Below are positions 33,768 through 40,517 of a stretch of DNA of 40,517 nt, piece by piece. Where the stretch lies: positions 1 through 40,517 of the forward strand of contig JBDGYV010000010.1 of the NCBI GenBank assembly GCA_039588915.1, read 5' to 3'. Source of the DNA: CAMYLR01 sp039588915 (lineage in GTDB: Bacteria; Gemmatimonadota; Gemmatimonadetes; JACCXV01; JAHWKZ01). Position 1 is the first letter of the stretch. Every line of letters starts with the position of its first letter. The notes under the pieces are model-generated. The model saw nothing but the letters and a program-made list of their open reading frames with translations. It did no database searches and was not told where the DNA came from. The translations under genes and the position numbers were made by a program.

Positions 33768-34273
33768 CCACCAATCCACATCCGAGCGCAGAACTTGACA
33801 CGCTAGAGTGTCCGAGCTGTGGCGGTGTTCTCGAGAACGGTTTTTTACTGGGTCAGTACAGTCGCCTGCGTTGGTCCGCTAGCGCGCCCGGTATCACGAT
33901 CCTACAGGGTATTCCGCTGGCGGTCAGACCGAAGCGCTTCTGGCTATCCAAGGAGTTCCTGTTTCGCTCTCCAAACCTTCCCGCGTCGCGATGCGCGAAG
34001 TGCAAGATCGGCCTGTTCGCCTACACCAATGACGCCGCCGAAGTGCCCGGGCGGGACACCTTCTTTGCGCACGCGATCTTCGGGTTGCTCCTCGGTTGGC
34101 TCGGCGCATTCGCGGTCTTGGTGCGCCAGATTCTGATTCGCGGTGGTGCCGCTGAACCGTTCGCTCTACCACTGCTGATCGTCGGGCTGGGATTAATGAT
34201 CGTAGGCATCGTCGTGGCACTCCGCGGGATTCGCCGCAAACGCCAGGCGGCCGATCTAGCCGCTCGGGCGTAG
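33764..34273 (+). CDS. Zinc-ribbon membrane protein (DUF6487-like)
   Basis: A 169-aa protein. Two Cys pairs (Cys16/Cys19 in ECPSCGG and Cys77/Cys80 in RCAKCKIG) frame a small beta-rich domain with RLRW, the pattern of DUF6487-like zinc ribbons (CPxCGG then a GxL segment). Two transmembrane helices follow at about 101-121 and 132-154, and a basic tail (RRKRQAADL) suggests the C-terminus is cytoplasmic. The start overlaps the YfhO-like gene (ATGA), implying joint production, perhaps as an accessory subunit. The function of the family is not known. Confidence 0.7.
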   Translation: MTTNPHPSAELDTLECPSCGGVLENGFLLGQYSRLRWSASAPGITILQGIPLAVRPKRFWLSKEFLFRSPNLPASRCAKCKIGLFAYTNDAAEVPGRDTFFAHAIFGLLLGWLGAFAVLVRQILIRGGAAEPFALPLLIVGLGLMIVGIVVALRGIRRKRQAADLAARA

Positions 34274-34406
34274 CTGCCGCGGCCGGCACCAGTCGAGATT
34301 CTCGGGTGGGAACAAACCCCTCCATCGCCGGTAGTACCGAGTTACCGCTCGAGTGATTGGCTCCCGGACGCCCCGGGGGGCGGACCCGATTTCCAGGGAG
34401 GGATCG

Positions 34407-34724
34407 ATGATCTACAAGGACGAATACCGGCTGACCGTTGGGCAACGACTCCAGGGCATCCGCGGGGCTCGGGATCAGCGGACGTTCGCCGATGCGGTCG
34501 ACTCGGTACAACAGACGATCAGCAAGTATGAGCGCGGCGAGATCCCCCGCTCGTGGCTCTTTCTGGCCCGGCTCGGGGCTCAGGAAGGGGTCGACCTGAA
34601 CGAGCTCCTGGCCGGTTGGTCGGCCAGGGAAGGCACAGTGCAGGAAAGCGGCGGGAATGGTCGCCTCGCCGAGGCGCCGGCCGAGGCGGTGAGCCCACCC
34701 CTTCAAGCCGCATTGAGCCGGTAG
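34407..34724 (+). CDS. XRE-type helix-turn-helix protein
   Basis: A 105-aa small DNA-binding protein. The helix-turn-helix covers about residues 9-68: LTVGQRLQGIRGARDQ, then TFADAVDSVQQTISKYERGEIPRSWLFLARL and the closing GVDLNELLAGW. The Q-T-I-S-K-YERG run is the recognition-helix and turn signature of the XRE/Cro family. A low-complexity tail (75-105) follows. ATG at 34407 has GGGAGGGA 4-5 nt upstream, better than the GTG or ATG codons further up. A long-loop hairpin at 34748-34799 follows it. The 133 nt before it hold a GC-rich inverted repeat (CGCCCC/GGGGCG near 34368) but no clear promoter. The target genes are unknown. Confidence 0.78.
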   Translation: MIYKDEYRLTVGQRLQGIRGARDQRTFADAVDSVQQTISKYERGEIPRSWLFLARLGAQEGVDLNELLAGWSAREGTVQESGGNGRLAEAPAEAVSPPLQAALSR

Positions 34725-34747
34725 CACCCGCATCATTTTTGGCCCAG

Positions 34748-34799
34748 GAGGGGCCCCGGGCGGTGTCCGACCGATACCACTCTGGGCCCCTCATTATTT
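34748..34799 (+). terminator. Probable terminator after the XRE gene
   Basis: GAGGGGCCC (34748-34756) and GGGCCCCTC (34784-34792) are perfect 9-bp arms around a 27-nt loop that can itself partly pair, followed by ATTATTT. The long loop lowers confidence. Confidence 0.5.
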
Positions 34800-34833
34800 G
34801 AGGCGCGGGTTCTCGGTTCTGCGCGGGCACTGC

Positions 34834-34862
34834 TTGACGAATGACACCATTTGGCGGACACT
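34834..34862 (+). promoter_or_regulatory. Promoter of the preT-preA operon
   Basis: TTGACG (34834-34839) and GACACT (34857-34862) are 17 bp apart. The -10 box ends 7 nt before the ATG at 34870, which has no Shine-Dalgarno sequence, so the message is predicted to be leaderless. Confidence 0.5.
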
Positions 34863-34869
34863 GACCATC

Positions 34870-36183
34870 ATGGCCCTCGCCGCAGACCGCCTCGAGACCC
34901 AGCTTCCCGACCACAAACCGGCGCTGACAACCGCCCAGGCTCGGGCCGACGCTGGGCGCTGTCTCTTCTGCCACGACGCCCCGTGCATATCGGCCTGCCC
35001 CACCGGGATCGACATCCCGCTGTTCATCAAGCAGATCCAATCCAACAATGTGATCGGCGCTGCACGAACGATCCTCGAGGCCAATGCCCTTGGACATTCA
35101 TGCGCGCGGGTGTGCCCAGTCGAAGTGCTGTGCGTGGGGGACTGTGTCTACAACGCGAAGGGTGAGCCGCCGATCATGATCGGTCGGCTTCAGCGGTACG
35201 CCACCGACCTGGCCGTTCATGGCGGCGTGCAGCTTTTTGAAGCCGGTCCATCAACCGGTCGATCCGTAGCGTGCGTCGGCGGGGGCCCGGCGTCGATCGC
35301 CTGTGCACACGAGCTCATTCGAATGGGGCACCGAGCCGTCGTCCACGAGCGCAACCCGTGGCGCGGCGGGTTGAACACGGACGGCGTTGCGCCCTACAAA
35401 ATGCAGGCGGACGAAAGTCTGAGAGAGGTCGAGTACCTCTCAGCGATTGGGATCGAGTGGCGTTTGGGCACCGCTGTCGGAGATGACGTGACGTGGGCCG
35501 ACCTGGAAGCCGAGTACGATGCAGTGTTTCTAGGGTTGGGTCTTGGCACCGACTCCGGGCTTGACATCCCGGGTGAGGACCTTCCGGGGGTTTGGGGAGC
35601 GACTCGCCTCATTCGGGCGATCAAGACCGGCGCCGGATCGTTGCCTGACCCGGCGAGCCTGGGGGCGGCGGTGGTGATCGGCGGCGGCAACACCGCCATC
35701 GATGCCGCCCGTGAGCTTTCGTTGCTCGGGGTGCCCGAGGTGATGGTCGCCTATCGTCGTGACCCGGGTGTGATGCCCGCCTACGTACACGAGCGCGAAC
35801 ACGCGGTCGATGAGGGTGTCCAGTTCGTGTATCGGACGCTACCGCTGGGCTTCGAGGGCAATAGCCGGGTAGAGGCCGTTCGCATGACCGCGCTGAATCA
35901 GAAGCTCGAACCCACGGGTGAACCCTACACCGTGCCCGCCGACATCGTCGCCATGGCGATCGGCCAGGCCCGGCTGATTGAGCTGCTGGACCAAGTCGAA
36001 AACCTCGAACACGATTGGGGTCGGGTGATCGTCGACCTCGACACGGGTCAGACGTCGAACCCCAAGTACTGGGCCGGTGGAGATCTCGCCAATGGCGGCG
36101 CCGAAGTCGTGAACGCCGCCGCCGAGGGGAAGCGTGCCGCTCATGGAATCGATGCCTGGCTAAGGGAGAACGGAGACAGATGA
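34870..36183 (+). CDS. preT: NAD(P)-dependent dihydropyrimidine dehydrogenase-like subunit PreT
   Basis: A 437-aa FAD/iron-sulfur oxidoreductase. The N-terminal helical domain has two 4Fe-4S sites (Cys31, 34, 39, 43 and Cys78, 82, 88, 92). An FAD-binding Rossmann fold follows (VGGGPASIA, about 136-144), then an NAD(P)-binding fold (VVIGGGNTAIDAAR). The final block WAGGDLANGGAEVVNAAAEGKRAA closes the FAD site. It resembles PreT of E. coli and the N-terminal half of mammalian dihydropyrimidine dehydrogenase; glutamate synthase small subunits are related. It passes electrons from NAD(P)H to PreA, encoded directly downstream with an ATGA overlap. ATG at 34870 was chosen because upstream in-frame codons lie in promoter sequence. 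A ferredoxin-reducing role is possible, given the neighbouring reductase-activator operon. Confidence 0.85.
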   Translation: MALAADRLETQLPDHKPALTTAQARADAGRCLFCHDAPCISACPTGIDIPLFIKQIQSNNVIGAARTILEANALGHSCARVCPVEVLCVGDCVYNAKGEPPIMIGRLQRYATDLAVHGGVQLFEAGPSTGRSVACVGGGPASIACAHELIRMGHRAVVHERNPWRGGLNTDGVAPYKMQADESLREVEYLSAIGIEWRLGTAVGDDVTWADLEAEYDAVFLGLGLGTDSGLDIPGEDLPGVWGATRLIRAIKTGAGSLPDPASLGAAVVIGGGNTAIDAARELSLLGVPEVMVAYRRDPGVMPAYVHEREHAVDEGVQFVYRTLPLGFEGNSRVEAVRMTALNQKLEPTGEPYTVPADIVAMAIGQARLIELLDQVENLEHDWGRVIVDLDTGQTSNPKYWAGGDLANGGAEVVNAAAEGKRAAHGIDAWLRENGDR

Positions 36184-37475
36184 TAATCCCGAGGAACGGA
36201 CGTACTGGCGAGCCAATCGACCTGTCGGTCGATTGTGCTGGGATCCGCTCGCCCAACCCCTTCTGGCTCGCCAGTGGGCCCCCGGCAAACACCGGAGGTC
36301 AAGTGATGAAGGCGTTCGACATGGGTTGGGGCGGTGCGGTCTGGAAAACGCTCGGGGATCCGATTACCAACACTGCGTCTCGCTACGGCGCGATCCCGTA
36401 TCAGGGTCGAAACGTGGCTGGATTGAACAATATCGAGCTGATTACCGATCGCCCGCTCGAGGTGAATCTTAAAGAGATCGCAGAGGTTAAGAAGAAGTAC
36501 CCAGACCATGCGGTGATCGTGTCGCTGATGGTGGAGACCAAAGACGAGTGGCGAGACATCATAAAGCGATGCGAAGACACCGGGTGCGACGGATTCGAGC
36601 TCAACTTCGGTTGCCCGCATGGGATGTGTGAGCGCGGGATGGGATCGGCGGTGGGGCAGGAGCCCAAGGTGCTCGAGGAGATTGCCGGCTGGGTGATGGA
36701 GTTCGCGTCGATTCCGGTGCTGGTAAAGCTGACGCCCAACGTCACCGATGTCCTGTACCCGGCGATGGCCGCGCAGCGGGGCGGTGTCGACGGCGTCTCG
36801 CTGGTCAACACGTTCAAGAGCGTTATCGGGATCGATCACGACACTCTTAGCCCGATCCCGTCCGTCGGCGGAGAGGGGACGTCGGGCGGCTACTGCGGCC
36901 CGGCCATCAAGCCGATCGCTCTCCATATGGTAACGCGACTCGGAAAGGCGCCCGAGTTCCATCTGCCGATCTCAGGGGTCGGCGGCGTTCAGTCGTGGGA
37001 GGACGCGCTCGACTTCCTGCTTCTTGGCGCGTCATCGGTCCAGGTCTGCACCGCGGCGATGCATTACGGTTTCAAGATCGTCGACGACATGATCCTAGGG
37101 CTCGAAGAGTGGATGCGCGACAAGGGGTACTCGAGGATCGACGAGTTAGTCGGCAAGGCGCTTCCGAACTACAAGGAGTGGGGCGATCTAAACCTCAACT
37201 TCAAGATCGTCGCCGATATCGATCCTGGGACGTGTATAGAGTGCCAGCTCTGTTACGCGGCATGCGAGGACGGCGCCCACCAGTGTATCGAGCTACCAAA
37301 GGGAACCCGTGTGCCAAGGGTGATCGAAGAGGAGTGCGTCGGATGTAACCTCTGCCAGCTCGTTTGCCCTGTCGAAGGGTGCATCACGATGGTCGAGCGG
37401 GACATGGGTCTGCCGCGCGAGTCGTGGAACGATCGGGTAGTAAAGGGGACCGCCGGCGCGGGCTCGCTGCACTAG
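36180..37475 (+). CDS. preA: Dihydropyrimidine dehydrogenase-like subunit PreA
   Basis: A 431-aa FMN TIM-barrel protein with a C-terminal ferredoxin domain. The active-site segment LNFGCPHGM (Asn142, Cys145) matches the catalytic Asn/Cys of dihydropyrimidine dehydrogenase. The FMN-site VNT (209-211), the flexible loop GEGTSGGYCGPAIKPIAL and the C-terminal GVGGVQSWEDALDFLLLGASSVQVCTA are also family-like. Two 4Fe-4S motifs follow (Cys352, 355, 358, 362 and Cys386, 389, 392, 396). With PreT it would reduce uracil and thymine, the first step of reductive pyrimidine breakdown. No hydantoinase or ureidopropionase gene is in the window, so another substrate or a ferredoxin-linked function cannot be excluded. 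It ends 6 nt from the converging alcohol dehydrogenase gene. Confidence 0.88.
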   Translation: MIIPRNGRTGEPIDLSVDCAGIRSPNPFWLASGPPANTGGQVMKAFDMGWGGAVWKTLGDPITNTASRYGAIPYQGRNVAGLNNIELITDRPLEVNLKEIAEVKKKYPDHAVIVSLMVETKDEWRDIIKRCEDTGCDGFELNFGCPHGMCERGMGSAVGQEPKVLEEIAGWVMEFASIPVLVKLTPNVTDVLYPAMAAQRGGVDGVSLVNTFKSVIGIDHDTLSPIPSVGGEGTSGGYCGPAIKPIALHMVTRLGKAPEFHLPISGVGGVQSWEDALDFLLLGASSVQVCTAAMHYGFKIVDDMILGLEEWMRDKGYSRIDELVGKALPNYKEWGDLNLNFKIVADIDPGTCIECQLCYAACEDGAHQCIELPKGTRVPRVIEEECVGCNLCQLVCPVEGCITMVERDMGLPRESWNDRVVKGTAGAGSLH

Positions 37476-37481
37476 CGCAGT

Positions 37482-38504
37482 TTAGGGGGTGACCACCCAG
37501 CGAATCCCCTCGCCATTGCGCATGCGGTCGAAGCCGTCGTTGATCTCGGACAGCGGCAGCGTTCCGCTCACGATCGGATCGAGGTTCAGCCGGCCCTCAC
37601 GCACGAGATCGATGATCTCCGGGTAGAGGCTGCCCCCGCAGCCCAAGCTGCCGACGACCTCCAGCTCGTAGAACATGATTTTCGCCGCCGACAGGGGAAC
37701 GTCATCGGGCGAGAACCCGATCACGCAAAGCCTCCCACCGCGACGCAGCAAGTCAAAGCCGAGCCGAATGGTGTCCGGCGTCCCGATCGCCTCAAATGCG
37801 ACATCGACGCCACCGCCGGTCAGCTTCTTCACGTGCTTGTCGACTCGCTCCACCTGCCCGGGGTTGATCGCCTCTGCGGCTCCCAGGGTGCGCGCCAGCT
37901 CGAGCCGCTCGTCGCTTAGGTCGACGGCGATGACGTGACCACCGGCGAGGATCGCACACTGGACGACGTTCAACCCAACGCCGCCGCATCCGACGACGGC
38001 GACGGTGTCACCGGGCCGCACACGGCCGCGGTCCTTGACCGCGTGGTAGGGTGTCGACACGGCATCTGCGACCACACACACCTGCTCCAGCGAGAGCTCA
38101 TCAGGAACGGCGACGAGATCGCTTGCCGGGAGCGCGATCCGCTCGGCGTAGGCGCCGTTAATGTGATTGCCGAGCATGATCATACGGTCGCAAAGGCTCT
38201 CCCGTCCCTGGCGGCAGTATGCGCATCGCCCGCACGACAAAACCGCCGGGATCAAGACTCGGTCCCCGACCGTGAAGTCAGCGACGTCCTCGCCCAGGTC
38301 CTCAATCGTCCCGGCCGGCTCGTGGCCAAGGATGATCGGTGGCGCCTTGAACGTCTTGACACCGTGATCGAGATAATGGAGGTCGGTGTGGCAAAGGCCG
38401 CAGCCGGCGATCTCGATTAACACCTCGCCCGGACCAGGTGAGGGGTCGGGCACCTCAGTAATCTCGAGCGGCTGACCCGTTCCGTGAAAGACAGCTGCCT
38501 TCAC
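37482..38504 (-). CDS. Zinc-dependent alcohol dehydrogenase (possible hydroxyacyl-CoA dehydrogenase of the benzoyl-CoA pathway)
   Basis: A 340-aa medium-chain dehydrogenase. Catalytic zinc residues are Cys38 (GLCHTD) and His61-Glu62 (GHEPAG). Structural zinc Cys are 91, 94, 97 and 105. The NAD-binding motif is GCGGVG (172-177), followed by an acidic strand end (VIAVD) that favours NAD over NADP. The GTG at 38504 overlaps the stop of the 110-aa gene (GTGA), with AGGAAG upstream. By itself it could be any MDR alcohol dehydrogenase. Placed behind two BcrA/BadF-type activators, it recalls 6-hydroxycyclohex-1-ene-1-carbonyl-CoA dehydrogenase (Had/BzdX), but neither the hydratase nor the ring-opening hydrolase is visible here, so that role is inference. 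Confidence 0.85.
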   Translation of the reverse strand: MKAAVFHGTGQPLEITEVPDPSPGPGEVLIEIAGCGLCHTDLHYLDHGVKTFKAPPIILGHEPAGTIEDLGEDVADFTVGDRVLIPAVLSCGRCAYCRQGRESLCDRMIMLGNHINGAYAERIALPASDLVAVPDELSLEQVCVVADAVSTPYHAVKDRGRVRPGDTVAVVGCGGVGLNVVQCAILAGGHVIAVDLSDERLELARTLGAAEAINPGQVERVDKHVKKLTGGGVDVAFEAIGTPDTIRLGFDLLRRGGRLCVIGFSPDDVPLSAAKIMFYELEVVGSLGCGGSLYPEIIDLVREGRLNLDPIVSGTLPLSEINDGFDRMRNGEGIRWVVTP

Positions 38505-38833
38505 GAGGTCACTTCCTTTCTGCGCGTGTAGATCGTCACGAACTGACTCTCGACAACGACCCGGCAACCCTGACAGTCATCGAGCAGCTCCTGCGCTTTT
38601 ACGGGGTCGGCACACACTTCGTATCCGAGCTCTCGATAGAGTTCTAATATTTCCGCACTACGAGTTGCGTCGGTGATGAACCGTCGCTGCCAGCCGGCAG
38701 CTACGCGAGCCGGGTCGGGCTGTAATTGAGCATCGGTGAGGACTCGTCGCGCTTCTTGTTGCACCAGCATGGATAAAGGCCTGACTGCGTCTCGAGGCTT
38801 ACCCTTGGTCAGGTTGGAATCCGAATCGGGCAT
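38501..38833 (-). CDS. Small Cys-containing protein of unknown function in the activator operon
   Basis: A 110-aa soluble protein that I do not recognise. A polar N-terminus (1-45) precedes a compact-looking region GWQRRFITDATRSAEILELY (47-66) and LGYEVCADPV. A CxxC pair follows (Cys87/Cys90, in DDCQGC), with a further Cys74, and then a strand FVTIYTRRK near the end. The three Cys might bind a metal or iron-sulfur centre. It starts 6 nt after the stop of the second activator gene and overlaps the dehydrogenase gene by 4 nt, so it is made together with them and probably serves the same pathway, for instance in assembly or as a small partner protein. The function is inferred from context only. 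Confidence 0.7.
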   Translation of the reverse strand: MPDSDSNLTKGKPRDAVRPLSMLVQQEARRVLTDAQLQPDPARVAAGWQRRFITDATRSAEILELYRELGYEVCADPVKAQELLDDCQGCRVVVESQFVTIYTRRKEVTS

Positions 38834-38839
38834 GGTCTG

Positions 38840-39673
38840 CTATCCACCGGCGGGTTGGTATTCGGTGCCGGCACCGGAATCGGCGAGCTTCTTGAGCCGC
38901 CGTTGGCCGAGCAGCGCCGCGCCGAACGCCGACGTGTACTGCACTAGATCACCGGGCGGCACGTTGACGTCCGACCCGAGCTTTTCGCTAATGACGTCAA
39001 CCATGCGACGGAAGCGCAGGATGCCTCCGATCAGGGTAAACTCGGGTTGCATCCGGACACGTTTCATGAGCTGCAACGATCGGTCGACCAGCGAGACGAC
39101 AGCACCGTGCATGATGTCAGCGGGGTCCATCCCCTCGGATAAGTGGTTTATGACCTCGGATTCGGCGAATACCGCGCACACGCCGGAAATCGGCACCGGC
39201 GTCTTGGACGTCTCCACTAGTGGGCCGATCTCCTGGGTTTCGTACCCCATATAACGCGCGGTCTTCTCAAGGAAGGCGCCTGTTCCCGCGGCACACTTGT
39301 CGTTCAGGCGGAACGACTTGACCTTGGCGTCGTCGCTCAGACGGGTAGCCTTCATTGTCTGGCCGCCGACGTCGAGTATCGTCTGGGTGTTGGGGAACAG
39401 GAACGAGGCACCCCGTGCGGCGGCCGTCAGGTCCGTCACGTGGACGTCGCTGATTTGAGCCTGGTGACGCCCGAATCCCGTCGCGATCACGTACGAAATG
39501 TCAGCCGTCGCAAGTCCCGCCTGATCGGCGCTCTTCTCGTAGGCTCGTTCGGCGACCTCGGTCAACTTGAACCCCGTCGGTTCCATGACGCGACCGACGA
39601 TCTCGTTCCTATCGTTCAAGATGACGGCCTTGGTGTAGGTCGATCCGATGTCGATGCCTGCCGTATAGATCAT
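38840..39673 (-). CDS. BcrA/BadF/HgdC-family ATP-dependent reductase activator, second subunit
   Basis: A 277-aa ASKHA-fold ATPase. The phosphate-1 motif is GIDIGSTYTKAV (6-17) and the DVGGQTMK motif (101-108) is the phosphate-2 loop. Two Cys in conserved settings, Cys127 (NDKCAAGTG) and Cys166 (GVCAVFAESEV), are those that bridge a shared 4Fe-4S cluster across the dimer. These proteins use ATP to drive electrons to benzoyl-CoA reductase or 2-hydroxyacyl-CoA dehydratase. It resembles, but is clearly not identical to, the preceding gene product, and overlaps that gene by 4 nt (ATGA), suggesting a heterodimer as in the BzdP/BzdQ or BcrA/BcrD pairs. The size matches the short subunit type. Confidence 0.88.
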   Translation of the reverse strand: MIYTAGIDIGSTYTKAVILNDRNEIVGRVMEPTGFKLTEVAERAYEKSADQAGLATADISYVIATGFGRHQAQISDVHVTDLTAAARGASFLFPNTQTILDVGGQTMKATRLSDDAKVKSFRLNDKCAAGTGAFLEKTARYMGYETQEIGPLVETSKTPVPISGVCAVFAESEVINHLSEGMDPADIMHGAVVSLVDRSLQLMKRVRMQPEFTLIGGILRFRRMVDVISEKLGSDVNVPPGDLVQYTSAFGAALLGQRRLKKLADSGAGTEYQPAGG

Positions 39674-40488
39674 TGCACGGGCTCCATCGAGCTCGCCGGT
39701 GCACGACTGGTCAGGATGTGGTCGAGCGCGAAAAGCGCCGCCCCCATGGCACCCATGAAGTGCGACTCTTCGCTCACGTTCACGGGGACACCCAACCGTT
39801 CGTTAAGCGTCTCGATCATTGCTACGTTGCGCGCCACCCCGCCGGTGAACGTGACTTCTTCCTCGATCCCCACTCGGCGCAACAAGCCAGCCGAACGCGC
39901 CCCGATCGATTGGTGCACGCCCAGCAGTATGTCCTCGATCTTCTTGCCCCTTCCGAGCCACGCCAGCACCTCTGACTCGGCGAACACCGTGCACGTGGTG
40001 CTGATCTTTACCGCCCGCTCCCCGCGTAGCGCAGTCGGGCCCAGCTCGTCGAGCGGGATGTCGAGCGCGGCCGAGGCGGCACCAAGAAACCGTCCGGTGC
40101 CGGCGGCGCATTTGTCGTTCATACAGAAGTCGAGGATCTCGCCGGTTTCAGCGACCCGGATCGCCTTGGTGTCCTGGCCTCCCATGTCGACGACGGTGCG
40201 GGTACCGGGGAACATGTGAACGGCACCCCGTCCGTGGCAGCTGATTTCGGTCACCTGCGTGTTGCCAAACGTCACTTTGTAGCGGCCGTACCCCGTTCCA
40301 ACGATGAACCCAACTTGCTCCTCGAGGAGATCTCCATCGCGGAGCGCTTCCTGGAACGAAGTTTCGGCCGCCCGTGTGACGTTGGCGCCGGTATCCATCA
40401 GCGAGCGGCCGACGATGCGCCCAGCCTCATCGATGATCACGGCCTTCGTCTGAGTGGAACCGACGTCAACTCCAGCTGCGTATGCCAT
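39670..40488 (-). CDS. BcrA/BadF/HgdC-family ATP-dependent reductase activator, first subunit
   Basis: A 272-aa ASKHA-fold ATPase. Its motifs are GVDVGSTQTKAV (6-17), DMGGQDTKAI (101-110), Cys127 in NDKCAAGTGRFL, and Cys166 in STTCTVFAESEV; FTGGVARN (214-221) is the adenosine-binding loop. The Cys pair for an intersubunit 4Fe-4S cluster is intact. The role is ATP-driven low-potential electron transfer to a partner radical reductase or dehydratase in the cytoplasm. The ATG at 40488 has GAGG 5-6 nt upstream, and the stop of another gene seems to lie 8 nt before it, so the operon continues beyond the right edge, where the catalytic subunits would be expected. Activators of 2-hydroxyglutaryl-CoA dehydratase are similar but usually single, so the tandem pair favours the benzoyl-CoA reductase type. 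Confidence 0.88.
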   Translation of the reverse strand: MAYAAGVDVGSTQTKAVIIDEAGRIVGRSLMDTGANVTRAAETSFQEALRDGDLLEEQVGFIVGTGYGRYKVTFGNTQVTEISCHGRGAVHMFPGTRTVVDMGGQDTKAIRVAETGEILDFCMNDKCAAGTGRFLGAASAALDIPLDELGPTALRGERAVKISTTCTVFAESEVLAWLGRGKKIEDILLGVHQSIGARSAGLLRRVGIEEEVTFTGGVARNVAMIETLNERLGVPVNVSEESHFMGAMGAALFALDHILTSRAPASSMEPVQ

Positions 40489-40496
40489 CCAAACCT

Positions 40497-40517
40497 CTAC
40501 TTCGGCTGAAGAGTTTC
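40497..40517 (-). CDS. Possible 3' end of an upstream gene of the activator operon
   Basis: Read on the minus strand, the last bases give six codons (ETLQPK) and a TAG stop, 8 nt before the activator ATG. The spacing matches the compact junctions elsewhere in this operon. Too little is visible for identification; a catalytic reductase subunit is the natural guess. Confidence 0.3.
   Translation of the reverse strand, partial: ETLQPK

Noticed and set aside
34870..36183. Glutamate synthase small subunit
   Set aside because: The fold is shared, but the immediate partner is a PreA-type FMN/ferredoxin protein, not a glutamate synthase large subunit.
38840..40488. 2-hydroxyglutaryl-CoA dehydratase activator (HgdC) as the specific name
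   Set aside because: Motifs fit the family, but two unlike activators in tandem are atypical for that enzyme. I kept the wider family name.

Overview
The window is a densely packed, high-G+C stretch of bacterial chromosome carrying 38 protein genes or gene ends and one tRNA gene. I see no phage, transposon, CRISPR array or rRNA. The mixture of housekeeping genes (priA, lepA, ligA, grpE, dnaJ, tyrA-like, sod, tRNA-Glu) with specialised metabolism points to a core chromosomal region. An HlyD-type adaptor with MacB-type permeases and several lipoproteins would suit a diderm. Many genes lack a Shine-Dalgarno sequence and instead have a -10-like box 5-8 nt before the start codon, as in lineages rich in leaderless mRNAs. 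I cannot name the phylum from sequence alone.

Layout. (1) 1-2037: the end of an L,D-transpeptidase gene, converging on a PKD-domain lipoprotein. (2) 2038-10285: priA, then lepA followed by a tightly overlapping set of ROK sugar kinase, PfkB kinase, Cys/Met-metabolism PLP enzyme and glycerate kinase (started by CTG). (3) 10391-16524: a cytochrome c lipoprotein with a strong promoter and terminator, then an ABC exporter pair, an orphan protein resembling a DNA-methyltransferase specificity domain, a GCS2-type carboxylate-amine ligase and an NhaC-type antiporter. (4) 16600-21957: an orphan zinc-finger anti-sigma-like protein, ligA, grpE, dnaJ and a prephenate dehydrogenase-like gene. (5) 21963-24601: DUF2461 and superoxide dismutase on the minus strand, then tRNA-Glu(TTC), a glutathione S-transferase and a short DUF1059 protein. 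(6) 24647-28873 (minus): an HlyD-MacB type efflux system with two different permeases. (7) 28985-34724: a lipoprotein-like rhodanese, a CopC-CopD fusion (minus), a YfhO-like membrane protein with a zinc-ribbon partner, and a small XRE regulator. (8) 34870-37475: a PreT-PreA type flavin/iron-sulfur dehydrogenase pair. (9) 37482-40517 (minus): an operon with two tandem BcrA/BadF-family ATP-dependent activators, a small Cys-containing protein and a zinc alcohol dehydrogenase.

The most interesting block is the right end. Two consecutive, differing ATPase subunits of about 275 aa, each keeping the Cys pair that would hold a bridging 4Fe-4S cluster, plus a zinc alcohol dehydrogenase, recall class I benzoyl-CoA reductase clusters (BzdP/BzdQ with a BzdX/Had-like dehydrogenase). 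The catalytic subunits would lie just beyond the right edge, so this stays an inference. The PreTA pair lies tail to tail with it and could supply low-potential electrons, or could simply be a pyrimidine-reducing enzyme. Other points of note are the orphan specificity-domain protein inside a metabolic operon, an 18-bp palindrome overlapping the tRNA-Glu promoter, and repeated leaderless-promoter geometry.
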